DNA of 64,000 nucleotides from Opitutaceae bacterium (lineage in GTDB: Bacteria; Verrucomicrobiota; Verrucomicrobiia; Opitutales; Opitutaceae). A program made the position numbers and the translations under genes. Below are positions 34,531 through 43,825 of this stretch, piece after piece (the first letter of the stretch is position 1; each line of letters opens with the position of its first letter). The DNA is taken from assembly GCA_016794785.1 (NCBI GenBank), contig JAEUHC010000019.1, positions 248,001 to 312,000 of the forward strand, read 5' to 3'. The notes beneath the pieces are model-generated. The model did not search any database, was not told the origin of the DNA, and saw nothing but the letters and a program-made list of their open reading frames with translations.

Positions 34531-34911
34531 ATGGTCAAGAAACTCCTCCACACCCGGATGCGGGTGAACGACATCGAGCGCACCGTGAAATTTTATCAGG
34601 ATGCCCTCGGCCTCGCCGTGGCGCGGCGCAGCGTCTCGCCGCGAGGCGCGCAGATTGTGTTCCTCGCGACGCCGAACAGCGACGAGGAGATCGAGATTTG
34701 CCAGCTGCCCAACAGCCCGAGCGTGCAGGTGCAGCCCGACCTGATGCACCTCGCCTTCGAGGTGGAGGACCTCGCCGCATTCACGCGCGGCCTCGAGGCC
34801 CGCGGCTTCAAGCTCAGCGATGGCCCGACGGCCACGAGCAGCGGCTCGACCATCGCCTTCATCGACGCGCCCGAAGGCTACGAGGTGGAGCTGATCCAGC
34901 GCGCGAAGTGA
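34531..34911 (+). CDS. gloA: Lactoylglutathione lyase-like VOC protein (glyoxalase I)
   Basis: This 126-residue protein has two beta-alpha-beta-beta-beta repeats of the vicinal oxygen chelate fold: 'MVKKLLHTRMRVNDIERTV' and 'PDLMHLAFEVEDLAAF'. Candidate metal ligands match glyoxalase I spacing (His7, Glu55, His73, Glu120). It would convert the methylglyoxal-thiol hemithioacetal to a lactoyl thioester. The short length fits the Ni-type bacterial enzyme. The stop overlaps the next gene's GTG start. Confidence 0.85.
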   Translation: MVKKLLHTRMRVNDIERTVKFYQDALGLAVARRSVSPRGAQIVFLATPNSDEEIEICQLPNSPSVQVQPDLMHLAFEVEDLAAFTRGLEARGFKLSDGPTATSSGSTIAFIDAPEGYEVELIQRAK

Positions 34912-35567
34912 GCGCGCCGGCCAAGGCCTCGCATCTTCCGCCGCCGGGCGCGGGTTCCGTCGCGCTCGACTTGCTGGCGTTTGGCGCGGGTCTCGTGCTC
35001 GCGTGGCAGCAGGGCTGGAAGGCCGCCGACCTCGTGTGGAGTCTCTGGCTCTCGAGCCTCGTGGTCGGCTACGCAATGATCGTGTGGATCATCGCGGGGC
35101 CTCTGGTCAGAGGCGGGCCGGCCGCTTGGGAGGGAACGAAGCCAGCGGGCGGTCCGGCGCTGCGGGTGATCGGAGGGCTTTTCTTGCTCGCGTTCTTTAC
35201 CGTCCATTTCGGCGGGTTTCACTTCGGGCATTCGGTTTTTCTGGGAATGTTTTTTCCACTCGTGCCTGGAGGCGAAACACCGAACTGGGCGACCTACTCC
35301 GAAGTATGGACGCGCTATTGGGTGTGGCTGCCGCTCGCGTTCGTCGCGGAGCGCGCGGGATTCACGCCCGCGGCCGACCCCAAGGCGAAGAAACTGGCGC
35401 CGATGACGGTGCCCTACCGCAACGTCATCCGCATGCACCTGCTGATTTTTTTCTTTGCCGGCGCGCACTTTGCGAAGGTGGACAACTTTGCGGTCTATGC
35501 CGTGGTCTATGCGGCGTATTTCCTGCCGTGGACCGCGCTGTGGCGCGCGATCAAGGGGCACGCGTAG
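34908..35567 (+). CDS. DUF6498-like integral membrane protein
   Basis: This 219-residue membrane protein has about five helices, starting at a GTG that overlaps the glyoxalase stop (GTGA). Recognisable stretches are 'LVLAWQQGWKAADLVWSLWL', 'FLLAFFTVHFGGFHFGHSVF', and 'IRMHLLIFFFAGAHFAKVDN'. The several histidines within helices recall DUF6498 proteins. No function is known. The last 17 bases overlap the convergent DNA glycosylase gene. Confidence 0.7.
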   Translation: MSAPAKASHLPPPGAGSVALDLLAFGAGLVLAWQQGWKAADLVWSLWLSSLVVGYAMIVWIIAGPLVRGGPAAWEGTKPAGGPALRVIGGLFLLAFFTVHFGGFHFGHSVFLGMFFPLVPGGETPNWATYSEVWTRYWVWLPLAFVAERAGFTPAADPKAKKLAPMTVPYRNVIRMHLLIFFFAGAHFAKVDNFAVYAVVYAAYFLPWTALWRAIKGHA

Positions 35568-36432
35568 CGGCGCGGCGCTCGTAGGCGAAGAGGAATTGCT
35601 GCGCGAGTCCGGCGAGCGGGCCGAAGTGCGCGCGGCCGAATTGCGCCACGGGCGCGGGTTTCCAGCCGTCGAGCCCGTAGCGCCGGGCGAGCGCCTGGAG
35701 AATCCACGTGTCCACGGGAAACGCCTCGAGCCGCCCCGCGCCGAAGAGCAGCACACAGTCGGCGATCTTTTCGCCGACGCCGGGGAGCGAGCACAGGCGC
35801 GCCTTGGCGATGGGGTAGGGCGCGGCTTCCGTTTCCTCCAGCCAGCCGGGCTGCGCGGCGATCCACTGCGCGGTCTGGGAGATGTAGCGCGCGCGGAAAC
35901 CGAGCAGGCAGGCGCGCAGCTCGGCCTCGGGGATCGTGGCGAGCTCGGGCCACGTGGGCAGGCGGCGGAATCCCGGGATGAGGTCGGCGCCGTGGCGCTC
36001 GGCGAGGAGCGCGAGCATCTGCTTGATCTGCACGATTTGCTTCGTCGCGCTGCACAGGAAGCCGAGGATCGTCTCGCCGAAAGGCTGGCGCAGAATCCGC
36101 AGCCCGCGAAACGCCCCGAGGCATTGCGCGAGGTGCGCGTCGCTGCGCCACGGCAGCGCATCCGTGAGCGCCGCGAAATCCCGATCGAGCCCGAGGTAGC
36201 GCGGCAACGCGGCGGCGGCGCGCGCTGCGATTGGATCGGGGGCGCGCCATTCGATGCGGTGGCCGGCGCCGGAGCGCACCTGGGCCACGCAATCGCCCCA
36301 GACGCCGAGCCACGCGCCGTCGGGCTGGCGGTGCCAGCGGAAGGCCTGCCCGCCGTCCAGCGTCTCGGCGAGGACGTCGCCGGTCAGCGGGAGGTCGCCG
36401 TCGAGCGGCTGCCACGCGGACCAAGCGATCAC
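35551..36432 (-). CDS. 8-oxoguanine DNA glycosylase (OGG1-like)
   Basis: This 293-residue base-excision repair enzyme of the HhH-GPD superfamily has the OGG N-terminal pattern 'LDGGQAFRWHR' (26-35), the helix-hairpin-helix 'LPGVGEKIADCVLLF' with catalytic Lys222, and Asp241 in 'VDTWILQAL'. It excises 8-oxoG opposite C and has lyase chemistry. The GTG start at 36432 overlaps the stop of the upstream gene (GTGA), which supports it; the frame continues open upstream only as a shadow. It overlaps the convergent membrane-protein gene by 17 bases. Confidence 0.9.
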   Translation of the reverse strand: MIAWSAWQPLDGDLPLTGDVLAETLDGGQAFRWHRQPDGAWLGVWGDCVAQVRSGAGHRIEWRAPDPIAARAAAALPRYLGLDRDFAALTDALPWRSDAHLAQCLGAFRGLRILRQPFGETILGFLCSATKQIVQIKQMLALLAERHGADLIPGFRRLPTWPELATIPEAELRACLLGFRARYISQTAQWIAAQPGWLEETEAAPYPIAKARLCSLPGVGEKIADCVLLFGAGRLEAFPVDTWILQALARRYGLDGWKPAPVAQFGRAHFGPLAGLAQQFLFAYERRAATRAP

Positions 36433-36896
36433 TTCGCCGGCTTTTCCCACAGGAAGCTCTTGTGCTCGGCGAGCGTGCGGCCGTCGGCGGCGACGAGCGC
36501 CACTTTCCACGCGAGCGGGCTGGCGGCCGCCCCGCCCGGCCAGTCGGCTCCGGTCAGGCCGAGGTGGAGCGCGGTTTCCTTGCCCGGCAAGGCGGCGGGA
36601 AACGTGAACACCTTTGCCTCCGGATGATCGGGGCGGATGACGCTGAGGGCGAATTTCGCCCCGGGCAGAGCCGTGGCGGTCTTCACGCGCACGAGAAAAT
36701 AGTAGCCGTCGCGCGTGGCGGGCTGCGTGCGGAGGATGGGCTCGCGGGCGGAAGCCTCGCTCCCGCCGAAATATTCGCTGATGCGCTCGAACGTCTCCGC
36801 CGCGCGCCAGCCGGGCCACACGCGGACAAACTCAGCCTCGGCAGCGGCGGCGCGGGCCGACAACGCAATCAGCAGGAGGCAAGCAAGGAAACGCAT
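36429..36896 (-). CDS. Small secreted protein of unknown function
   Basis: This 155-residue protein has a signal peptide ('FLACLLLIALSARAAAA') and a beta-rich body ('EFVRVWPGWRAAETFERISEY', 'GYYFLVRVKT'). I do not recognise a family. It is translationally coupled to the downstream DNA glycosylase gene and lies 51 bases after the peptide-binding lipoprotein gene on the same strand. Confidence 0.75.
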   Translation of the reverse strand: MRFLACLLLIALSARAAAAEAEFVRVWPGWRAAETFERISEYFGGSEASAREPILRTQPATRDGYYFLVRVKTATALPGAKFALSVIRPDHPEAKVFTFPAALPGKETALHLGLTGADWPGGAAASPLAWKVALVAADGRTLAEHKSFLWEKPAK

Positions 36897-36947
36897 GGTC
36901 GGAGGATGAGGGCGGGCGAAGCCGGCTTCGACAACGAAATCGCGGCC

Positions 36948-38555
36948 TCAATTTCGCAGTTCGATGAGCTGGTAGCGGTGGATGCCCATCGGGGCCGGCT
37001 CCCAGTTCTTCACGGCGGGGTGGATGAGGTAGGTGCGCGCGCCGTGGTAGAGCGGCGCCAGCCCCGCGTCTTCGAGCAGCAGCGCCTCGGCTTGGCGCAG
37101 CAGCGCAAAACGCGCGGCCGGATCGAGCGCGGTCGCGGCTTGGTCGAGCAGGCGGTCAAACGCCGGGCTGGCCCAGCCGCTGGAGTTGCCGCCGACGCCG
37201 GCGCGGAAGGGATCGAGGAAATTGGTCGGGTCCGGAAAGTCCGCCGTCCAGCCCCGGATCGCGATCGTGTGGCGCAGGGTGTTTTGCGCCTCGATCCAGG
37301 TTTTCTGCTCGGAGGGCTCTATGGTGATCGTCACGCCCAGCTCGCGCCGCCACATCGCCTGGATGACTTCGGCGACCTTGGGCATCGCGGCGTCGTTGCG
37401 CACGAGCATGGGCAGGGCGGGGAAATTCTTTCCGCCGGGAAAACCCGCGGCGGCGAGCAGTTCGCGAGCGGCGGCAAAATCGTCGCGCTGGCCCGCGGGG
37501 CCGGTGTAGCCGCCGCAGTTCGGCGGCACGAGCGTGCGCGCGGGCTCGCGCGCGCCATTGAAGACCGTCGCGGCGATCGCGGCGCGGTCGAGGGCGAGCG
37601 CGAAAGCGCGGCGGACGCGCGCATCGGTGAACGGGGGCTTGGTGGCGTTGAAGTTCACGTAGAAGGTCGAGAGCTGCGGATCGAGCCGCAGGCGCCCCGG
37701 GGCCTCGGCGCGATAGACCGGGATCTTCGTGGGCGGCACGTCGAAGGTGACGTGCAGCTGCCCGGCGCGGAAGTTGAGCTCCTCCGTGTCGGATTTTTCG
37801 ATGGGGAGGAACTTGACGCGCTCCAGTCGATTGGTGGCGGCACCCCAGTAGTGCGGATTCTTCGCGGCGATCACGTGCGCGCCGGGGCGCCACTCCGCGA
37901 GCGTGAAGGCGCCGTTGCCCACGAGCTTGCCGGGCCGCGCCCACGGCGAGGTGCGGTCGCCGACGCCGCCCGCCTGCTCGACCGACGCGCGGTGCAGGGG
38001 CATCGCGGTCGCCAGGATCGTGAGGATGTGCGGCGCCGGCTGGGCGAGAGTGAGGCGCAGCGTGGTGTCGCCGAGCGCCTCGATGCCCACTGTGGAAAAA
38101 TCCTTCGCCTGGCCCGCGGTGAACGCCTCGGCGCCGCGGATGGGCCAGAGCATGTAGGCGTAGGGGGAGGCGAGTCCGGGCGACAGAAACCGCTCGAACG
38201 ACCACGCGAAATCCCGCGCAGTCACGCGGTCGCCGTTCGACCACTTGGCGTTGGCGCGCAGGTGAAAGGTGTAAACCAACCCGTCGGGCGAGACCTCCCA
38301 GCGTTCCGCGGTGCCGGGCACGGCGGCGGCGGTCTTTTCGTCAAACGCCGTGAGCCCTTCGAAGAGCGCGGTGACGATGTAGACTTCGGTGGACGAATCG
38401 CAGAGATGCGGGTCGAACGTCGCCGGTTCGTTTTGGTTGCCCACGAGCAGGGTCTTCGTGCGGATGCCCTCCTCGACGGAGGTTTCGCGCTGGGCGCAGC
38501 CGCCGAGCATGACGATCAACAATAGAAGACAAAGACCCGGCAGGCAGTGTCGCAT
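36948..38555 (-). CDS. Peptide ABC transporter substrate-binding lipoprotein (OppA/DppA-like)
   Basis: This 535-residue lipoprotein starts at the ATG at 38555, giving 'LCLLLLIVMLGGC' as lipobox (Cys20). The SBP_bac_5 fold is clear: 'GNQNEPATFDPHLCDSSTE' at the N-terminus, 'WSNGDRVTARDFAWSFERF', and 'RRAFALALDRAAIAATV' for the second lobe. It binds oligopeptides in the periplasm for an Opp/Dpp permease, whose genes are not adjacent here. Alternatively it could act as an orphan receptor. Confidence 0.93.
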   Translation of the reverse strand: MRHCLPGLCLLLLIVMLGGCAQRETSVEEGIRTKTLLVGNQNEPATFDPHLCDSSTEVYIVTALFEGLTAFDEKTAAAVPGTAERWEVSPDGLVYTFHLRANAKWSNGDRVTARDFAWSFERFLSPGLASPYAYMLWPIRGAEAFTAGQAKDFSTVGIEALGDTTLRLTLAQPAPHILTILATAMPLHRASVEQAGGVGDRTSPWARPGKLVGNGAFTLAEWRPGAHVIAAKNPHYWGAATNRLERVKFLPIEKSDTEELNFRAGQLHVTFDVPPTKIPVYRAEAPGRLRLDPQLSTFYVNFNATKPPFTDARVRRAFALALDRAAIAATVFNGAREPARTLVPPNCGGYTGPAGQRDDFAAARELLAAAGFPGGKNFPALPMLVRNDAAMPKVAEVIQAMWRRELGVTITIEPSEQKTWIEAQNTLRHTIAIRGWTADFPDPTNFLDPFRAGVGGNSSGWASPAFDRLLDQAATALDPAARFALLRQAEALLLEDAGLAPLYHGARTYLIHPAVKNWEPAPMGIHRYQLIELRN

Positions 38556-38673
38556 GGCCGGAAGCCAAACTGCGGCTCGTGGGGCAGGCAAAGGCGTTTT
38601 CCGCGTCAAATCGGGGTATTTCGTTGCCTCGGTTGGTTTCGCGCGATTTCTCAGGCCCCCAGCTCCCCGCCCC

Positions 38674-39471
38674 ATGAACTGGTATTACGCGATCAACGGA
38701 CAGCGTCTCGGGCCCGTGCCCGAGGCCGAGCTTCAAAAGCTGGTCACCGACGGTGTGGTGAAGGCCGATACCCTCGTGTGGAAGGAGGGTATGGCCGAGT
38801 GGCAGCCCTACGCGCAGGCGGTCGGCGGCGCGCCCGGGCCGGCGCCGTCAACCCCGTCCGCGACCGACGACGGGACCGAGGTCTGCGTCGTCACCGGCCA
38901 GCGCCACCCGCGCCGCGAGATGGTCCATTACGACGGCAAATGGATCAGCGCGGCGAAGCGCGACGAGTATTTCCAGCGGTTGCGCGAGGGCGTGACGGTG
39001 CCGGGCGAGAAAGTGGCGCCTTTTGGCTACGGCGGATTTTGGATCCGCTTTGTCGCGAAATTTCTGGACGGCATCATCACCGGTGTGGCGGGCATAATGG
39101 TAAATTTGCTTCTCGCCGCGCTGATACTCGGGTCGGTGAATTACTTTGTGCCAAACTCGGAGGTGGTTGGCACCGGACGAATGCTCCTTTTCCAAGTCGT
39201 CTCGAACGTCATCGGCGTAGGCATCGGCGCAGTCTACGTCTGGTTCTTCCTCAGTCGTTATTCCGCGACGCCGGGGAAGATGGCGGTGGGCTTGAAGATC
39301 GTCCGCGCCGATGGCACGAAGCTCAGCACGGGGCGAATTATCGGCCGGTATTTTGCCGAGATCCTCAGCGGTCTTATCCTCCTGATCGGTTACATCATGG
39401 CGGCCTTCGATGAGGAGAAACGCTCGCTTCATGACCGCATCTGCGACACCCGCGTAATCAAGACGCGATGA
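38674..39471 (+). CDS. GYF_2-domain / RDD-family membrane protein
   Basis: In this 265-residue protein residues 1-55 form a GYF_2 domain ('MNWYYAINGQRLGPVPEAEL' then 'LVWKEGMAEWQP'). A linker carries 'CVVTGQRHPRREMVHYDGKW', and the C-terminal half is an RDD membrane domain with three helices ('FWIRFVAKFLDGIITG', 'SATPGKMAVGLKIVRADG', 'DRICDTRVI'). It opens the long membrane-protein operon to 47.9 kb and overlaps the next gene (ATGA). It is perhaps an ion or osmolyte-related membrane protein; RDD functions are mostly unknown. Confidence 0.85.
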   Translation: MNWYYAINGQRLGPVPEAELQKLVTDGVVKADTLVWKEGMAEWQPYAQAVGGAPGPAPSTPSATDDGTEVCVVTGQRHPRREMVHYDGKWISAAKRDEYFQRLREGVTVPGEKVAPFGYGGFWIRFVAKFLDGIITGVAGIMVNLLLAALILGSVNYFVPNSEVVGTGRMLLFQVVSNVIGVGIGAVYVWFFLSRYSATPGKMAVGLKIVRADGTKLSTGRIIGRYFAEILSGLILLIGYIMAAFDEEKRSLHDRICDTRVIKTR

Positions 39472-40052
39472 TCACGGGGCCCGCGCTGCGTTGTCCGAAG
39501 TGCCGCCGGAAACTGGAAGCGCACATGTGGCACAGCGCGACCGCGGGCCGCTGCGGGCCCTGTCTCGCGGAGTTTGAGTTCGTGCCCTTTCCGGCGCTGG
39601 CGGCGGCAGGCGCGGCGGCCGCGCCGCAGGCTGTCCTGGCGGCGGAGGAATCGGTTTGTTTTTTTCATGCGGAGAACCGCGCCGAGGCGGTGTGCGCCGA
39701 CTGCGGCCGGCTGGTGTGCGCCGTGTGCGCGATCGATTTTGGCGGCCGCCGCGTCTGCCCGCGCTGCGTGGCCGGGGCGCGGGAATCGGCCGCGCCCACG
39801 GCAGTGCGGCAGCGCGCGACTTTCGACGGCGCGGCGCTCTCGGTGGCGCTCCTGCCTCTTTTGCTCTGGCCGTTCACCTTTGTGACCGCCCCGTTCGCGC
39901 TGGGCCTGGCCATCTATGGCTGGAACAAACCGGGCAGCATCGTGCGCGGCCCGCGCCGCTGGCGGCTGGTGCTCGCCGGCGTGATCGCACTGGCGCAGAT
40001 CGGCGGATGGATTGCCCTGATTGTCGCCGCCACCTCGGCGGCCCGACGCTGA
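39468..40052 (+). CDS. Cysteine-rich (B-box-like) zinc and membrane protein
   Basis: This 194-residue protein has two cysteine clusters, 'CPKCRRKLEAH...CGPC' at ~9-35 and a B-box-like 'CFFHAENRAEAVCADCGRLVC' at ~63-83 followed by 'CAVCAIDFGGRRVCPRC'. Two membrane helices lie at the C-terminus. It probably binds zinc. Two related cysteine-rich membrane proteins occur in this operon. The role is unknown. Confidence 0.78.
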   Translation: MITGPALRCPKCRRKLEAHMWHSATAGRCGPCLAEFEFVPFPALAAAGAAAAPQAVLAAEESVCFFHAENRAEAVCADCGRLVCAVCAIDFGGRRVCPRCVAGARESAAPTAVRQRATFDGAALSVALLPLLLWPFTFVTAPFALGLAIYGWNKPGSIVRGPRRWRLVLAGVIALAQIGGWIALIVAATSAARR

Positions 40053-40059
40053 CGCACCC

Positions 40060-40572
40060 ATGGCGGAGGAACCCCGACCCTACACGCGCCTGACGCGCAA
40101 CTCCGCCGGCCTCGCGAGCTACGCGAGCCTCTGGCTCGGCGCCGATCATCTGCTGCTCGTGAAGAGCACGGGCTTCATGGAAACCTACGCGCGCGTGCAC
40201 CTGCGCGACATCCAGGCGATCTTTGTGCTGGCGAGCGACCGGCGCACATGGTGGGCGCTGGGGTGGGGTGTGCCGGCCTTGATTTTCGCCATCGTGGCGG
40301 GAGGCACGCTGGCGAAACGGGGCGAACTGCCTTTCATCTCGGGACCGCTGTTTTTGCTGCTGCTCGGCGCCTTTGTCTGGAACCTCCTGCTCGGCCCGGG
40401 CTGCCAGGTCTTTTTGCTGACCGGGGTGCAGACGGCGCGTCTGCCCTCGCTCGTGCGGCAGAAGCAGGCGCGGCGGGTGCTCGCGAAACTCCAGCCGCTC
40501 ATCGCGGCCGCACAGACCGACTTTGTGCCGCCGCCACCGGCCGGGCCCGGGTTGGAAACCCCGCCCGCATGA
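40060..40572 (+). CDS. Two-helix membrane protein of unknown function
   Basis: This 170-residue protein begins at ATG 40060 with a ~60-residue soluble part ('SLWLGADHLLLVKSTGFMET', PH-like in pattern). Two membrane helices follow ('WALGWGVPALIFAIVAGGTL' and 'GPLFLLLLGAFVWNLLLGPG') and then a Pro-rich tail. It overlaps the next gene by 4 bases. No family is recognised. Confidence 0.7.
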   Translation: MAEEPRPYTRLTRNSAGLASYASLWLGADHLLLVKSTGFMETYARVHLRDIQAIFVLASDRRTWWALGWGVPALIFAIVAGGTLAKRGELPFISGPLFLLLLGAFVWNLLLGPGCQVFLLTGVQTARLPSLVRQKQARRVLAKLQPLIAAAQTDFVPPPPAGPGLETPPA

Positions 40573-40934
40573 ACGCCCCGCTTATCCCCGGTGCCGCGCC
40601 GGTCGCCGCGGGTCTCCATACGCGGCGTTGCGCGAGGCATCCCGGGCGCGAGGCGGCGGCGCGCTGCCCCGCGTGCACGGAGTTTTTCTGCCGCGAGTGC
40701 ATCGTCGAGCACGGGGGCCGGCTGTTGTGCTCGGCGTGCCTGGCCCGGCGGGCGGTGGCGGCGGAGCAGCGGCGGAGTCGCTTCCGCGGGCTGCGTCGCG
40801 GGGTGCGCACCGGCGCAGGTGTGATCGCGCTGTGGCTTGTGTTTTACTGGGTCGGGGCCCTGCTGCTGAAAGTCCCGCGCGACGTGCACGACGGCGCGAT
40901 CTGGAAGAAGCTCGGCGAGGGGGCCCGCCCATGA
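40569..40934 (+). CDS. Small B-box-like zinc and membrane protein
   Basis: This 121-residue protein has 'HTRRCARHPGREAAARCPAC' and 'EFFCRECIVEHGGRLLCSAC', a B-box-type zinc pattern (paired Cys and His). One membrane helix follows near the C-terminus ('GAGVIALWLVFYWVGALLL'). It resembles the second half of the 39.5-kb protein. It is coupled by 4-base overlaps to both neighbours in the operon. Confidence 0.75.
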   Translation: MNAPLIPGAAPVAAGLHTRRCARHPGREAAARCPACTEFFCRECIVEHGGRLLCSACLARRAVAAEQRRSRFRGLRRGVRTGAGVIALWLVFYWVGALLLKVPRDVHDGAIWKKLGEGARP

Positions 40935-42571
40935 GCGACCGGGCCGCCGGGCGCGCCGCGCGCCACCGCACCGAGCCGCCCGCGATCGAATTGATCGAGG
41001 AGGCGGTGCATCTCCTGCGCGGCGCACCCGCGGGCACGCTCGCGATCTACTACGCGGGGGCGGTGCCCTTTGTGCTCGGGCTGTTGTTCTTCTGGGCGCA
41101 CACGACGTGGTTTCGTCCGCCGGGCGAGACGGTGGCGTGGGGTGCGCTCGGGCTCGTGGGGCTCTTTGCCGCGATGAAGGCGATGCAGGCGGAGTTCTGC
41201 GCGCGCCTGCTGTCCCAGCGGCTCGGCGCGGAGCCCGCGCCGTGGGCGTGGCGCCGGATCGCGCGGCTCGGCGTCGCTCAGCTGCGTGTGCAGCCGTGGG
41301 TCGTGCTCGGGCTCGGGCCCGCCGCGCTGATCGCGCTGCCGTTTGGCTGGTTGTTTGCCTACGGGCAGAGCGCGAGTGTGCTGGGCGATGACGAGCGCCT
41401 GCATGAGGAGGCCGCCGTGCAGTCGCAGCTCTGGCCGGCGCAGAATCACCTCGGGCTGCTGCTCCTCTCGGTCGTCGGCGCCGCCGCGTGGATCAACCTC
41501 GCGGCGGCGTTCTGGCTCGTGCCGTGGCTCGCGAACCGCCTGCTCGGGCTCGACAACCTCTTCGGCTTTTCCGGCTGGTGGTTCCTGAACACGACCTTCC
41601 TCGCCTCGGTCACGGCGCTCACCTGGCTGGCCGTCGATCCGCTGGTGAAGGCGTTCTACACGCTGCGGGTGTTTCACGGCCGCGCGCGGCGGACGGGCGA
41701 GGATGTGCGGATCGAGTTTCGGGCGGCGCGGCGTGCGGCGGCCGTGCTGGCGCTCCTGATCGTGACCGGCCTCCCGGGGCCTTCGGCGCGAGCGGCCGAG
41801 GCGCAATCGGCGGTGCAGCCTGCGGAACTCGATCGCGCGATCGAGACGGTGCTGGCGGGCGCCGATTTTCGCTGGCGCCTGCCGCCGACGGCGGAGACCG
41901 GCGATGCGAAGGACGGGCCGATCACGGCGTTTCTGCGCAAGGGCGGGGACTTGGTGCGCGATGCCTTCCGCGCCATCGGGCGGTGGTGGGAGGGGCTGGC
42001 GGACTGGTGGGAGCGGAATTTCTCCCGCAAGGATGCGCGTGAAGCGAAGCCCGGGCGCGCCGGCGATGGCGCGGGCGCGCTCTCGGCTTTGCGGTTGCTG
42101 CTCTATCTGTTCCTGGCGGGGGCGGGGGTCCTCATCCTCTGGGTGATCTGGCTGGTGTGGCGGCAGGCGAGGCCGGCGGAGCTGCCGGCTTTGGCGGCGC
42201 AGGCCGTCGCGGCGGCCGTGCCGGATCTGCGTGACGAGAATGTGCAGGCCGCGCTGCTGCCGGCCGATGGGTGGCTCGCGCTCGCGCGGGAGCAGGCGGC
42301 GCGCGGCGAATGGCGTCTGGCGTGGCGCGCGCTCTACCTTGCGACGCTCGCGCGGCTCGCGGCCGAGGGGCTCGTGTCGCTCGCGAAGTTCAAGACCAAT
42401 CTGGACTACGAACGCGAGCTGCGCCGCCGCGCGCTGTCGCGCGGGGAGGTGGTGGCTGTCTTTGCGGCGCGGCGGCGGGCGTTTGAGGAGGTGTGGTATG
42501 GCCGCGCCGAACCCGCCGAGACCGCGGTGCGCCAGTGGATCGCCGAGCTGGAGCGGCCGGCCGCCCCATGA
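40931..42571 (+). CDS. DUF4129-domain membrane protein
   Basis: This 546-residue protein has a multi-helix N-terminal membrane region (~40-280), a short periplasmic segment ('QPAELDRAIETVLAGADFRW'), another helix ('LLYLFLAGAGVLILWVIWLV'), and a C-terminal DUF4129 helical domain ('ALAREQAARGEWRLAWRALY'). DUF4129 proteins accompany MoxR ATPase, DUF58 and DUF4350 genes, as here, and are thought to support envelope or stress functions; the mechanism is not established. It overlaps neighbours by 4 bases on both sides. Confidence 0.82.
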   Translation: MSDRAAGRAARHRTEPPAIELIEEAVHLLRGAPAGTLAIYYAGAVPFVLGLLFFWAHTTWFRPPGETVAWGALGLVGLFAAMKAMQAEFCARLLSQRLGAEPAPWAWRRIARLGVAQLRVQPWVVLGLGPAALIALPFGWLFAYGQSASVLGDDERLHEEAAVQSQLWPAQNHLGLLLLSVVGAAAWINLAAAFWLVPWLANRLLGLDNLFGFSGWWFLNTTFLASVTALTWLAVDPLVKAFYTLRVFHGRARRTGEDVRIEFRAARRAAAVLALLIVTGLPGPSARAAEAQSAVQPAELDRAIETVLAGADFRWRLPPTAETGDAKDGPITAFLRKGGDLVRDAFRAIGRWWEGLADWWERNFSRKDAREAKPGRAGDGAGALSALRLLLYLFLAGAGVLILWVIWLVWRQARPAELPALAAQAVAAAVPDLRDENVQAALLPADGWLALAREQAARGEWRLAWRALYLATLARLAAEGLVSLAKFKTNLDYERELRRRALSRGEVVAVFAARRRAFEEVWYGRAEPAETAVRQWIAELERPAAP

Positions 42572-43791
42572 AGCGCCGCCTTCCCCTCATCGTGTTGGTC
42601 CTCGCGCTCGGCGCGCTGCTCGCGGGTCTGGTCGCGCTTTTCCGTCTGCGAATCAGCCAAGGCGATGTGTTTCCCGCCTACTCGTCGCTCCGCGCCGATC
42701 CGCTCGGCACCCGCGTGCTGCATGACAGCCTCGCGTTGCTGCCGGGGCTGGCCGTGGAACGGCGCTTCAAGCCGCTCGCCAGACTCGATCCGGCCCCACC
42801 GCGCACGATCGTGCTGGCGGGCTTTCGCTCGGAGAGTTGGGGGCGTTTTTCGATCGAGGATTACAGCGCCCTCGACGCCGCGGTGCGCGAGGGCGCGCGC
42901 CTCGTGATCGCGTTTCACGCCGTCACCACCGAGGACAAGCCGACCCCGGCTCGGGGGGAGAAGGGAAAGGCGGCACAGCGGAAAAAAACGGCGCCGCCGG
43001 AGCAAAAGCAGGAACCCGCCCCGCCCGCCAGTGACCCCGGCGAGGCGCCTTTGCCCGAGCCTGCCGCGAAGGCCGCGCGGAAACGGCAGACCGTGGACCT
43101 CGCCGAGCGCTGGGGGCTTGAGGTGCGCACGGCGACGATTCCGCTCCGCGATCCCGGTGCGTGGCGCGCGCTGCCGGGCGATTGGCCCGACACGATCGGC
43201 TGGGCGAGCGACCTGCGCCTGATCGGAAAGAACGACGCCGGGTGGACCACGCTCTACGGGCGCGGGAGCGAGCCCGTGCTGGTCGAGCGTGCGCTGGGCC
43301 GCGGCACAATCGTGGTGGCGGGCGACGCGTATTTCCTTAGCAACGAGGGCCTGCAAAGAAACCCGCCCACGACGCTGCTCGCGTGGATCGTCGGATCCCA
43401 CCCGCGGGTGGTGTTCGACGAGAGCCATCTCGGCGTGGTCGAGGACACGGGCATCGCGGCCCTCGCGCGGCGCTACGGGCTCGCCTCCGCGTTTTTCACG
43501 CTGCTGCTGCTGGCTGCGCTCTGGGTGTGGCAACGCATGGCGCTCTTTGTGCCGCCGCCCGAGGAGTCGCACGAAGTCGCCCTCAGCTACCATCCCGCCG
43601 CGGGGCTTGAGGCTTTGCTGCGGCGGTCCGTGCCGGCCGGTGAGCTCGGCGCGGCCTGCGCCGCGGAGTGGAAACGCACCGGCCGCCCCGGCGACGTCGC
43701 GCGCGTGGAGGCGGCGATTGCCGCGGCCCCGAAAAAATCCTCGGCCGCCGCCTTGCATAATCTCGCGCTGCGCGCCCTGCGGCGCCGCTGA
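42568..43791 (+). CDS. DUF4350-domain membrane protein
   Basis: This 407-residue protein starts with a membrane helix ('LIVLVLALGALLAGLVALF'). It continues with the DUF4350 glutamine-amidotransferase-like (ThuA/GATase-like) domain opening 'PAYSSLRADPLGTRVLHDSL', broken by a low-complexity Lys/Pro/Ala insert near 130-175. A second helix lies near 310-330. It belongs to the MoxR-associated operon and overlaps the DUF4129 gene by 4 bases. Confidence 0.82.
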   Translation: MKRRLPLIVLVLALGALLAGLVALFRLRISQGDVFPAYSSLRADPLGTRVLHDSLALLPGLAVERRFKPLARLDPAPPRTIVLAGFRSESWGRFSIEDYSALDAAVREGARLVIAFHAVTTEDKPTPARGEKGKAAQRKKTAPPEQKQEPAPPASDPGEAPLPEPAAKAARKRQTVDLAERWGLEVRTATIPLRDPGAWRALPGDWPDTIGWASDLRLIGKNDAGWTTLYGRGSEPVLVERALGRGTIVVAGDAYFLSNEGLQRNPPTTLLAWIVGSHPRVVFDESHLGVVEDTGIAALARRYGLASAFFTLLLLAALWVWQRMALFVPPPEESHEVALSYHPAAGLEALLRRSVPAGELGAACAAEWKRTGRPGDVARVEAAIAAAPKKSSAAALHNLALRALRRR

Positions 43792-43825
43792 CTGATTCTT
43801 TTTCCCACCCTCCATTTTCACCGCC

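Noticed and set aside
36231..38525. A 764-codon plus-strand open frame opposite the peptide-binding lipoprotein and glycosylase genes
   Set aside because: The minus-strand genes have signal peptide, lipobox and catalytic motifs; this frame has none.
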